From: Roseibium sp.
Lineage (GTDB): Bacteria; Pseudomonadota; Alphaproteobacteria; Rhizobiales; Stappiaceae
Direction: 5' to 3'
DNA length: 64,000 bases
Assembly: GCA_017643925.1 (NCBI GenBank)
Contig: JAEPML010000002.1
Span: 186,001-250,000 of the forward strand
The notes below the pieces were generated by a model. The model had not been told where the DNA came from. It did not search any database and worked only from the letters and a program-made list of their open reading frames with translations. The position numbers and the translations under genes are program-made. This document shows, piece after piece, positions 56,951 to 64,000 of this stretch (positions are counted from its first letter, which is position 1; each line of letters opens with the position of its first letter).

Positions 56951-57027
56951 GCTCCCACTTGCGAGGAGCTACCAAATAAGAGTACCCCTCTTGGCGAGGG
57001 GCTTTGAGGCCGGCTTTGCTGGCCTCA
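56950..57027 (+). promoter_or_regulatory. Three tandem hairpins between aspS and the exporter
   Basis: Stems AGCTCC/GGAGCT (56950-56970), CCCCTC/GAGGGG (56985-57001) and TGAGGCC/GGCCTCA (57005-57027) fill the space between the aspS stop and the ribosome binding site of the next gene. None has a T-run. Confidence 0.5.
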
Positions 57028-57067
57028 ATGCTGTCAGGCGTGAGAATCTCTGGAAAGGTAGAGCTGC

Positions 57068-58858
57068 GTGCAAAACCCGTTCAAATCTGAGACATGGGCT
57101 GTTCCGGAAGGCACTGTTCAGACCGTCAAGCGCCTGCTGAGCGAGAATATCAGGGACTACCTGCCGCGCTATCTGCTGGCCTTTCTCTTCATGGGTCTTG
57201 TCGCGGCAAGCACGGCGGCAAGCGCCTGGATCATGAAAGACGTCATCAACGAGGTCTTCATCAACCGCGACAAGATGATGATTTACATCATCGCGGGTGC
57301 AGTGATTTTCATCTTCACGATCAAGGGGGCGTCGACCTATGGACAGATGGTTGTCCTGTCGCGGGTCGGAAACGCGATTGTCGCCGATCTGCAGCAAAAG
57401 CTCTTCCGTCGCCTGACTGAGCAGGATCTGGCCTATTTCGACCGGATGTCGCTTCCCGAACTGGCCATTCGCGTCAATACCGGTGCGGCCAGCGCGAGGG
57501 CCGTCATCGAGTTGATCGTTCTCAGTCTCGGCCGGGACGTTCTGACACTAATCGGGCTCATTGCCGTAATGATCATCCAGGACCCCGTCATGAGCCTGTT
57601 GGCACTGGTGATCATGCCGCCCATTGTCATTGCCGTGAGCGTGCTGGTCCGGCGGGTCAAGACCTATGCCAAGCGGCAGGTGGTTTCCAACGCGAAGATC
57701 GGCGCGACCCTGCAGGAAACCGTCCTCGGTGTGCGTATCGTCAAGGCCTTCGGACTGGAGCCGGTGATGCACAAGCGGATGGCTGGATCGGTGGCCGAAG
57801 TTCAGCACCAGTCCAACAAGATCGCGTCGCTGATGGCCCGCACGTCTCCGCTTATGGAAACGCTTGGCGGTTTCGCGATTGCGCTTGTCATCTTCTATGG
57901 CGGTTACTCCGTGGTCGAGATGGGCAAGGATCCGGGAGCCTTCTTTGCTTTCATTACCGCTCTGTTGCTGGCCTACGATCCGGCGCGCCGTTTGGCTCGT
58001 CTGAACGTGGACCTGAGCAAGAAGGTTGTCGGCGCCCGGTTGATGTATGAACTCATCGACGAGCAGCCCGAACTGGAACAGATCGACAATGCGCCCGAAC
58101 TCAAGGTCGAAGGCGGGCAGGTCAACCTCGATGACGTTCACTTCTCCTATGGTGAGGGCGCCGCACTTAACGGTTTGACATTTGTCGCCGAGAGTGGCCG
58201 GACCACGGCGCTGGTCGGTGCTTCGGGTGCGGGCAAATCGACCGTCTTCGCGCTGATTGAGCGCTTTTATGATCCCCAGTCGGGGGACATTTCCATCGAC
58301 GGTCAACCGATCAAGTCGGTTTCCTCGGAATCGCTGCGCAAACACATCGCTTATGTTGGCCAGGACTCCTACCTCTTCAACATCTCCCTCAGGGACAATA
58401 TTGCGGTCGGCAAGCCCTCGGCGACCCAGGCAGAAATCGAGGCGGCGGCACAGGCTGCCAACGCACATGATTTCATTTCAGACCTCCCGGATGGATATGA
58501 TTCGCTCGCAGGTGAGGGCGGTGGCCGCTTGTCGGGCGGGCAGAAACAGCGGATCGCAATCGCGCGGGCCATGCTCCGCGACGCGCCTATTTTGCTGCTG
58601 GACGAAGCAACATCGGCCCTCGACGCAGAGTCGGAAGCCAAGATCCAGACCGCGCTGGAAAAACTGATGGTTGGGCGGACAACCCTTGTGATTGCACACC
58701 GACTGAGCACTGTCCGTCATGCCCACAAGATCCATGTCATGGACCAGGGACGCGTGATCGAAAGTGGCACTCATGATGAACTGTTCGAACATGACGGCAT
58801 TTATCGCCGTCTGTGCGAGCTTCAGTTCCAGAGCGCGAAGAAAGAAGACGCCGCCTGA
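57068..58858 (+). CDS. MsbA-like ABC exporter (fused membrane and ATPase domains)
   Basis: 596 residues, GTG start. Six membrane segments in the first 320 residues, then one ATPase domain with Walker A GASGAGKSTVF, signature RLSGGQKQRIAIARAML, Walker B ILLLDEATSALD and the switch His in IAHRLST. Half-transporters of this kind dimerise; lipid flipping (MsbA type) fits the membrane-biogenesis theme of the window, but a drug or other lipid substrate cannot be excluded. Confidence 0.92.
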   Translation: MQNPFKSETWAVPEGTVQTVKRLLSENIRDYLPRYLLAFLFMGLVAASTAASAWIMKDVINEVFINRDKMMIYIIAGAVIFIFTIKGASTYGQMVVLSRVGNAIVADLQQKLFRRLTEQDLAYFDRMSLPELAIRVNTGAASARAVIELIVLSLGRDVLTLIGLIAVMIIQDPVMSLLALVIMPPIVIAVSVLVRRVKTYAKRQVVSNAKIGATLQETVLGVRIVKAFGLEPVMHKRMAGSVAEVQHQSNKIASLMARTSPLMETLGGFAIALVIFYGGYSVVEMGKDPGAFFAFITALLLAYDPARRLARLNVDLSKKVVGARLMYELIDEQPELEQIDNAPELKVEGGQVNLDDVHFSYGEGAALNGLTFVAESGRTTALVGASGAGKSTVFALIERFYDPQSGDISIDGQPIKSVSSESLRKHIAYVGQDSYLFNISLRDNIAVGKPSATQAEIEAAAQAANAHDFISDLPDGYDSLAGEGGGRLSGGQKQRIAIARAMLRDAPILLLDEATSALDAESEAKIQTALEKLMVGRTTLVIAHRLSTVRHAHKIHVMDQGRVIESGTHDELFEHDGIYRRLCELQFQSAKKEDAA

Positions 58859-58890
58859 CGTCGGTCGGAAAACAGGACCTCCGGAGCAGC

Positions 58891-58925
58891 AAAGAAAGAA
58901 GCCCGGGCCAGCCGGTCCGGGCTTC
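58891..58925 (-). terminator. Terminator of the exported unknown gene
   Basis: GAAGCCCGG (58898-58906) pairs with CCGGGCTTC (58917-58925); on the minus strand it is followed by TTCTTTCTTTG. It may also help end the exporter transcript on the other strand. Confidence 0.65.
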
Positions 58926-58945
58926 AGATTAGAGGTTTTGGCTGA

Positions 58946-60121
58946 CTATTGGTTGGCGGTGATCGCCACCGAGAGAATTTGCGGGATCATCTGCGGCGCG
59001 AGCATGGCCGTTCCGACAATCTGCGAAACCGGGACCGGGGCGCCCGGGCTTGCAACCACTTCAAGGGACCCGGGTGTAGTCAGATACTCGGTTACGGCCT
59101 GGGCGACCTGGCCTTCCAGTTCCTTGTTCTGAAGCATGCCAAGCATCAGCGGCAGGCTGCCCGTCAGACCGGCAACGTAAACCGGGGTTTCCACGCCGGC
59201 CTTTGAGGCTTCCTGATCAAGGATCCGGCCGGTCAGGGATGCATCATCCAGGCGGATCTTGATGTTGCTGATAGTGACCTGTTGCAAGTACTCCATGGCC
59301 TTTTCCGGGTTTTCGGAATTGGCCTCAAGCTGATTGACGACTTCGCGGGTGACGCCGCCGAGCGAAAAGGAAAGGCTGAGGCTTGCAGCATCCTGCGCGT
59401 CAATCTTGAGTTCCGGAACAACGAGAGTTGCCGCATCCGGATCCCACTTGCCCGAGCTGGACAGGTCGAGCGAGAGCGTTTCGTAGCCCAGCTCGATGAG
59501 CTCCTTGCCGCCATCGTCTGCGATCTGTTTGGCGTCGATAACGGCACCGGTAATCGAGAACTGACCAGACGTTGGCAGGTCGCCATCCATCCCGTCGATC
59601 GACGAGCTGATGTTTGCGATGTCGGCAACTTTCCCGTTTTCGTCCCGGATCTCGACCGCGTTGACTTCGAAGGTTCTGTAGCCCGGATTCATTGTGGTGG
59701 TTTCGGAAGTGATTTCTTCCACCGAAGGCAGGACCAGATCGGTGACGTTGAGGCTTTGCAGCGACATGCCGCCGTCATCCGCGTCCAGATTGAGGTTCTC
59801 AAGCCCCAGCGCGGACAGCTTGAGGCGGCCATTGCTCTGCAGCTCGCCATCGGAAAGGACGGTCTTTGCAATCGTGACCGTGGCCTCGTCTGATCCCTCA
59901 TCCTTGACGACGAGATCAGTGATGGTGACCTCGCTGCCGGAGGTGTTGACGGCACCATAGCTTTCAACCGTGCCTTCCTCGGCATCGAGCATGGCCAGAA
60001 ACGCATCGGCGATTTCGTTGCCTGAAGGATCGAAAGCCAGCGCAGGTGACGTGTGAAGGGCCACCACGCTGGCTGCGGCCATCAGGCCCATTGCGAAGCG
60101 CGGGGAACGGGAAAACATCAT
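58946..60121 (-). CDS. Exported protein of unknown function, 391 residues
   Basis: Not recognised. ATG 60121 or the ATG just after, with GGAG upstream. A signal peptide (about 1-28, AxA before FDPSG) is followed by a long mature part with no membrane helix and many alternating hydrophobic/polar strands: VTITDLVVKDEGSDEATVTI, TFEVNAVEIRDENG, QFSITGAVIDA, ATLVVPELKIDAQDA, VTISNIKIRLDDA. The pattern suggests a beta-rich periplasmic protein built from repeated units. No Cys in the mature region. Its upstream neighbour is the PfkB kinase, 113 bases away on the same strand. Confidence 0.85.
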   Translation of the reverse strand: MMFSRSPRFAMGLMAAASVVALHTSPALAFDPSGNEIADAFLAMLDAEEGTVESYGAVNTSGSEVTITDLVVKDEGSDEATVTIAKTVLSDGELQSNGRLKLSALGLENLNLDADDGGMSLQSLNVTDLVLPSVEEITSETTTMNPGYRTFEVNAVEIRDENGKVADIANISSSIDGMDGDLPTSGQFSITGAVIDAKQIADDGGKELIELGYETLSLDLSSSGKWDPDAATLVVPELKIDAQDAASLSLSFSLGGVTREVVNQLEANSENPEKAMEYLQQVTISNIKIRLDDASLTGRILDQEASKAGVETPVYVAGLTGSLPLMLGMLQNKELEGQVAQAVTEYLTTPGSLEVVASPGAPVPVSQIVGTAMLAPQMIPQILSVAITANQ

Positions 60122-60234
60122 AACAAAACTCCATCGTGCAAAGGCGGCCCACTCTGCTCCGAGTCCCACCGGGGCGCAAGGTGAAGTGCGCCGGTTTGGG
60201 GGAGCAATGGGTCACCATACAACATGCCTGTGTC

Positions 60235-61134
60235 TCAGGCTGCAGATTTCTCCTGGAAACCCTGTTGAACGCGCTCGATATCGGCAAGTTCCGGCAGGCT
60301 GTGTTCGTTCCCAAGATGCTGGATTGCATGTGTCGAGGCGGCCCGGGCAAAGCGGAAATGACTGTCCCAGGTTTGCTCCGGCCACCTCAGGTAAGATGCC
60401 ATGTAGGCGCCGTGGAAAACGTCACCGGCGCCATTTGAATCCACGACCTTTTCGAGCGGGACGTCCAGCGCAGGGAGAATTTTGTCAGGACCGCCGGATT
60501 CATACCACACCATGCCGTGCTCACCGAGCGTGACGGCCCCCACGGGGCACTTCTTTGATCTCAGGTATTCCAGCGTCTCTCCGGTCGACTTGCCAAGCTG
60601 TTCGCAGAACCTTTCCGAGACGACGGCAATGTCGATCTGGTCCAGGAGTTCGTCTGTGTTTTCTCGTACGGCGCCACCGTCCAGGGAGGTAAGGACGCCG
60701 AGGTTCCGGCAGCTGGTCGCGTAATGCAGGGCGGCATCCGGCATGTGACCATCAAGGTGCAAGGCCTTCATGCCCGTCAGATTGAGAGGAGGAAAGGGAT
60801 GCAGGAAGTTGTTGTCTCGGCACCTGACGATAGCGCGTTTTCCGTCCTTTGGCATGATGAAGGATAGCGAGGATTCCTTCACCTTTCGACCATGAACCGA
60901 AATCCCGTAAGCGGAGGCCATGTCAAGAAACATGCGAGCCAGCCAGTCGTCAGCCAGGGAGCAAAGCAATTCGGGCTTGTTTCCCAGCTTGGCGCAGCAG
61001 AAGGCAGCCGTGACGGCGTTTCCACCGAAGCTGATCGCGTACTCTTCCGCGATTGCCTTTTCGTCGCCCGTGGGCAACTGATCGGCCAAGAACGTGACGT
61101 CTATATAGGCCTGCCCGATAAACAATGCCTGCAT
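60235..61134 (-). CDS. PfkB family carbohydrate kinase
   Basis: 299 residues. It has the PfkB start FIGQAYIDVTFLAD, the glycine pair GGNAVTAA and the C-terminal catalytic motif DSNGAGDVFHGAY with the base Asp. Substrate not predictable; a sugar or nucleoside kinase. Divergent from the CSS/EAL gene; no sugar transport genes nearby. Confidence 0.92.
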   Translation of the reverse strand: MQALFIGQAYIDVTFLADQLPTGDEKAIAEEYAISFGGNAVTAAFCCAKLGNKPELLCSLADDWLARMFLDMASAYGISVHGRKVKESSLSFIMPKDGKRAIVRCRDNNFLHPFPPLNLTGMKALHLDGHMPDAALHYATSCRNLGVLTSLDGGAVRENTDELLDQIDIAVVSERFCEQLGKSTGETLEYLRSKKCPVGAVTLGEHGMVWYESGGPDKILPALDVPLEKVVDSNGAGDVFHGAYMASYLRWPEQTWDSHFRFARAASTHAIQHLGNEHSLPELADIERVQQGFQEKSAA

Positions 61135-61291
61135 GTAAACCTCCCTTCATCCGTTTGTGCGCTGATATTGCACATAAACACGAGCGATCGGAAAGCATCT
61201 TTGATCTGGATGAAATGCGGCCGCATTCAGTCCTTGTTTACCCAGATCGTTCATTTTTGGTCTCGGAGTATGTAGTAAACAGGCCAACGAT

Positions 61292-62932
61292 TTGTCTCTT
61301 AGGTACTTTGGTTTTGCAAAAACGGTGTTGATCGCCCTCGTGCTGGCGACGACGCCGCTGTTCGCGATCAATATCATTTTGAACCAATATGCCGAGCGCC
61401 GCGCCGTGAGCGAACTCGAGGCGATGGGAAATGTGACCATCCGCCGGGCCGAAGAGGCAATCAGCACGACCGTTTCATTGCTGCAGCGTCTGGACCGCGA
61501 CGACATTCAAAGCTGCAATGCCGAAGACCGTGTCATCTACGAAAAACAGATTGTCGAACACGGAATGATCGACGCAATCGGGCTGGCGGATGCAACCGGG
61601 CAACGGATGTGCATCATTCCGGACCGTGAACTGTCAGAGCAGGTCATACTGCCCCCCGCGAAGGTGGACGGGCCACTCGTTGGCATCGGAATGCTGGATC
61701 GCAGCTATCTCGGTGCACGGGCTGCCGTGATCAGCTGGGATCTCAAGGACCAAACCCGCATCTTCGCCGAGGTGACACCTGCAGTCATCGCAACGGATCC
61801 GGGGCCGGAATATTTGCGTTCCTACCGTCGGGCAGAGCTGCGGCTGGGCAACAACCTGCTTTGGTACAATGTGGGTGGCTACAATTCCCAGGCCTCAGAT
61901 CCGGGCGACATGCTTTCGGTTGAGGTGGCTTCAGAGCTTTATCCGCTGTCGGTCACCTTGACGGTCCCGAATGCGGCCGCGGCCTTTCTTGTTCAGGACC
62001 TGAAGGTTATTGCTGCTGCCGGATGTGCCGGAATTGCATTGTTGTTCGTTGCGATCGGTGTCTGGCTTTCCTGGCGTCCTGAAAGCGAGGCGAACGACGA
62101 GTTTGTCGCCGCGATCCGCAATGGTGAATTCATTCCGTTCTACCAACCGGTCATGGATATCGAGACCGGGCGCTTGCGCGGTTGTGAGGTTCTGATGCGC
62201 TGGCGCAGGCCGAACGGGGTTATCGTATCGCCGGGTCAGTTCATGGCATACGCTGAAAACAACGGCCACATCTTCGACATGACGCGTCACATGATGCGTG
62301 TGTCTTCGGAAGAGGTTGGGGAGCTTTACGGCGAAAACCCGGATTTCAAACTGTCGATCAACCTGTTCGCTGGACACTTCCTGGATCGCGAAATCATTTC
62401 CGACATCAACTCGATTTTCGAAAAATCGCGGATCTCGTTCCAGCAAATCGTCGTCGAGGTCACCGAGCGGCATCCCTTGCAGGACATGGAACTCGCTCGC
62501 AAGATTATCGCGGAACTTCAGGCACTTGGTGTGCGCGTAGCCCTGGATGATGTGGGTACCGGCCATGGTGGCATGGCGTATCTGCAGAAGCTCGGCGTCG
62601 ACATCATCAAGATCGACAAGATGTTTGTCGATACGATCGGTTCTGACGACAACTCAACCACGATTGTGGATTCCATGGTCGAACTGGCAGACAATCTCGG
62701 CATGGGCATCATTGCTGAAGGTGTCGAGTTGGAAGAGCAGATCGAGCGTCTGCTCGAACTCGGCGTCACCGCTGCTCAGGGGTACTATTTCGCGCAACCC
62801 ATGGCCGCGGACGAATTCATCGAATTTGCCGAGCGCATGGAAGAAAAAGCGCGCGAGAAGGCAAGACTTGCAGCAGAAGCTGCGGCAGCGGAACAGGCTG
62901 CCAACGAAGCAGCCATGTCATCAGCAGCCTGA
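61292..62932 (+). CDS. CSS-motif EAL phosphodiesterase (c-di-GMP)
   Basis: 546 residues with a TTG start at 61292. Two membrane helices (about 9-28 and 232-252) enclose a periplasmic domain of about 200 residues with Cys pairs (IQSCNAED, QRMCIIPD), as in redox-sensing CSS proteins. The cytoplasmic EAL domain follows. The signature reads EVLMRW rather than EALxRW; SINLFA, EVTER, DDVGTG, IKIDKMF and AEGVE are all intact, so it is probably active. The C-terminus ends in a basic, Ala-rich coil. Confidence 0.93.
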   Translation: MSLRYFGFAKTVLIALVLATTPLFAINIILNQYAERRAVSELEAMGNVTIRRAEEAISTTVSLLQRLDRDDIQSCNAEDRVIYEKQIVEHGMIDAIGLADATGQRMCIIPDRELSEQVILPPAKVDGPLVGIGMLDRSYLGARAAVISWDLKDQTRIFAEVTPAVIATDPGPEYLRSYRRAELRLGNNLLWYNVGGYNSQASDPGDMLSVEVASELYPLSVTLTVPNAAAAFLVQDLKVIAAAGCAGIALLFVAIGVWLSWRPESEANDEFVAAIRNGEFIPFYQPVMDIETGRLRGCEVLMRWRRPNGVIVSPGQFMAYAENNGHIFDMTRHMMRVSSEEVGELYGENPDFKLSINLFAGHFLDREIISDINSIFEKSRISFQQIVVEVTERHPLQDMELARKIIAELQALGVRVALDDVGTGHGGMAYLQKLGVDIIKIDKMFVDTIGSDDNSTTIVDSMVELADNLGMGIIAEGVELEEQIERLLELGVTAAQGYYFAQPMAADEFIEFAERMEEKAREKARLAAEAAAAEQAANEAAMSSAA

Positions 62933-63064
62933 TCCGGCAACCGCTGCCTGATCCCTTTTTCACACCCGAATATGTTCATCTCGAGACGCGTGTCTGAAAA
63001 GGCTGCGACAGGGTAGCTGTCGGTTTGTAATCGGGCCGTTCCCACGCATGTGAATTTTTGCGTC

Positions 63065-63121
63065 TTGTCTGTACCGGCTGGACGGTATATATAGCGCCGC
63101 AACTGTACTGACTGGACGGTA
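63065..63121 (+). promoter_or_regulatory. Promoter with two direct-repeat operators before tetR
   Basis: CTGTACCGGCTGGACGGTA (63069-63087) and CTGTACTGACTGGACGGTA (63103-63121) repeat at a 34-base period. Each is a partial palindrome (TACCG-N6-CGGTA in the first). A -35 TTGTCT (63065-63070) and -10 TATATA (63088-63093) lie 17 bases apart, within and between the repeats. Binding should block the promoter. Confidence 0.8.
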
Positions 63122-63126
63122 AAGAA

Positions 63127-63690
63127 ATGAACGCGCGCGCTGTGAGAAAAGCTCAGGATTCCAAATCGGAAATCCTGAAATCGGCACTGGAACTCATCAG
63201 GCGATCCGGGGCTCCAAGCCTCACGATAGATGCGGTTGCGGAAGAAAGCGGGTTTTCCAAGGGCGGGGTTCTCTACAATTTCCCGACAAAGGACGCCTTG
63301 ATCCGCGGGATGGTCGAATATCTCGGCAACCAGTTCGAAGCGGAGATAGCTGCGGCGCGCCCGCAGTGCCTAAAATCGTCCAGTCCAACATTGCGTGCGA
63401 TGATCGACGTGACCGAAGGTTGGCTGATGGCTCAACGCGACGTCGCGCGCGCCATGCTGGCGACCAAGGCGGACCGGCCGGAACTCAGCGAACCTTTCAT
63501 TGAGGTCAAGAACAGGCTGAAGGCGGCGATCGAAGCCGAGACGGACGACCATGGCAAGGCCTGGGCGATCTGGGCGAGCCTGGAAGGGCTTCATTTTTCC
63601 GAAGCGCATAGCGTTTCGGTGTTTTCCGATGCGGAGCAGGCGGCGGTCTTTGAAGAGCTGCGCCGGCGCCTGGATGACGGCAACAACTAG
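63127..63690 (+). CDS. TetR family transcriptional regulator
   Basis: 187 residues. The N-terminal helix-turn-helix reads ILKSALELIRRSGAPSLTID and VAEESGFSKGGVLYNFPTKD; the C-terminal part is a ligand-binding dimer domain. It is the first gene in front of the RND adaptor 3 bases later and presumably represses its own operon through the paired operators at 63069-63121. Confidence 0.95.
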   Translation: MNARAVRKAQDSKSEILKSALELIRRSGAPSLTIDAVAEESGFSKGGVLYNFPTKDALIRGMVEYLGNQFEAEIAAARPQCLKSSSPTLRAMIDVTEGWLMAQRDVARAMLATKADRPELSEPFIEVKNRLKAAIEAETDDHGKAWAIWASLEGLHFSEAHSVSVFSDAEQAAVFEELRRRLDDGNN

Positions 63691-63693
63691 GAC

Positions 63694-64000
63694 ATGAACG
63701 AGATGTTGGCACTTTGCAGCGCACCGATCCGGCGTTGGGCCGGATTGACCCTGGCAACCGTCCTGCTGGCGGCCTGTCAGGAAAACGCCACCGACCCGGT
63801 AGCAGAGGCGGAAGCCAAGCTTCACGCAGCCCCAAGACCTGCCAAGATATTCACGGTGACCGATCAGATCGGTCTGCTGGAGCGGCGTTTTGCGGGCCGC
63901 GTATCGGCGGTACAGACGGTGGACCTGTCCTTCCAGGTGCGTGGTCGGCTGATCCAGTTGCCCGTTCTGGAAAGTCAGCAGGTCAAGGAAGGCGACCTGA
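63694..64000 (+). CDS. RND efflux periplasmic adaptor (membrane fusion protein), 5' part
   Basis: Begins at ATG 63694, 3 bases after tetR, and runs out of the window after about 102 residues. A lipoprotein signal (LATVLLAAC, lipidation at Cys28) is followed by IFTVTDQIGLLERRFAGRVSA and VDLSFQVRGRLIQLPV with QQVKEGD, the opening of the HlyD/AcrA beta-barrel and lipoyl regions. It links an inner-membrane RND pump to an outer-membrane channel; the pump should follow beyond 64000. Confidence 0.88.
   Translation, partial: MNEMLALCSAPIRRWAGLTLATVLLAACQENATDPVAEAEAKLHAAPRPAKIFTVTDQIGLLERRFAGRVSAVQTVDLSFQVRGRLIQLPVLESQQVKEGDL

Noticed and set aside
1-64000. Search for CRISPR arrays, prophage, insertion sequences, tRNA and rRNA
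   Set aside because: No repeat-spacer pattern, integrase, transposase or recognisable RNA gene was found by reading both strands; distant or very short elements could still be missed.

Overview
The window is about 64 kb of chromosome from an alphaproteobacterium. The gene order and protein types (fabD-fabG-acpP-fabF-mltG-yicC-gmk, lptF-lptG-lptD-surA-pdxA-rsmA, pepA-holC, ppk-ppx, and HdaA with a clamp-binding N-terminus) best fit the Hyphomicrobiales, perhaps a Stappiaceae (Roseibium/Labrenzia-like) marine bacterium. That placement rests on recognised protein families and synteny and was not tested by a search. I see no insertion sequence, prophage, CRISPR array, rRNA or tRNA. Most of the window is core genome.

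Layout. 1-6.7 kb (minus strand): a truncated short-chain dehydrogenase that lacks the expected catalytic residues, then purF, cvpA, radA and alr; upstream of these lie an unlisted 39-codon gene and a WYL-TerB fusion gene. 6.8-10.1 kb (minus): dnaB behind a cluster of GANTC sites, then the ribosomal operon rpsF-rpsR-rplI with its own promoter and terminator. 10.6-17.1 kb (plus): fatty-acid synthesis, murein lytic transglycosylase, YicC nuclease and guanylate kinase. 17.1-18.3 kb: a LysR regulator with palindromes over its start codon. 18.3-25.9 kb (minus): outer-membrane biogenesis (LptF, LptG, LptD, a SurA-like chaperone) with PdxA and RsmA. 26.3-30.5 kb: pepA, a tiny membrane or secreted peptide, holC, a rhodanese, an unknown protein and a HAD phosphatase. 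30.5-44 kb is the accessory stretch: an ABC-F ATPase, an exported hydrolase divergent from a membrane-bound AraC regulator, a DUF4344 putative peptidase, ndk, a YHYH-domain gene broken by one stop codon, a molybdopterin oxidoreductase, DUF2000/Lrp, DUF983, a MocR regulator and a BNR-repeat protein. 44.3-54.2 kb: purM-purN, a PerM-type permease, HdaA, ppk-ppx, RNase D and an orphan ParA. 54.2-64 kb: an unusual DsbB with a DUF5993 partner, aspS, an MsbA-like exporter, an exported protein of unknown function, a PfkB kinase, a CSS/EAL phosphodiesterase, and a TetR regulator in front of an RND efflux adaptor that runs off the end.

The window joins several housekeeping networks. Replication is covered by the DnaB helicase, the Pol III chi subunit and the DnaA regulator HdaA. 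Envelope building is covered by Alr, MltG, the Lpt proteins, the MsbA-like exporter and fatty-acid synthesis. Purine and nucleotide supply is covered by PurF, PurM, PurN, Gmk and Ndk. Stress and second-messenger turnover is covered by Ppk/Ppx and the EAL protein. I found no unambiguous undescribed multi-gene system. The least explained items are the WYL-TerB gene with its perfect palindrome and downstream 39-codon gene, the GANTC cluster before dnaB, the DsbB with a relocated cysteine pair, and several short genes visible only by reading for ribosome binding sites.
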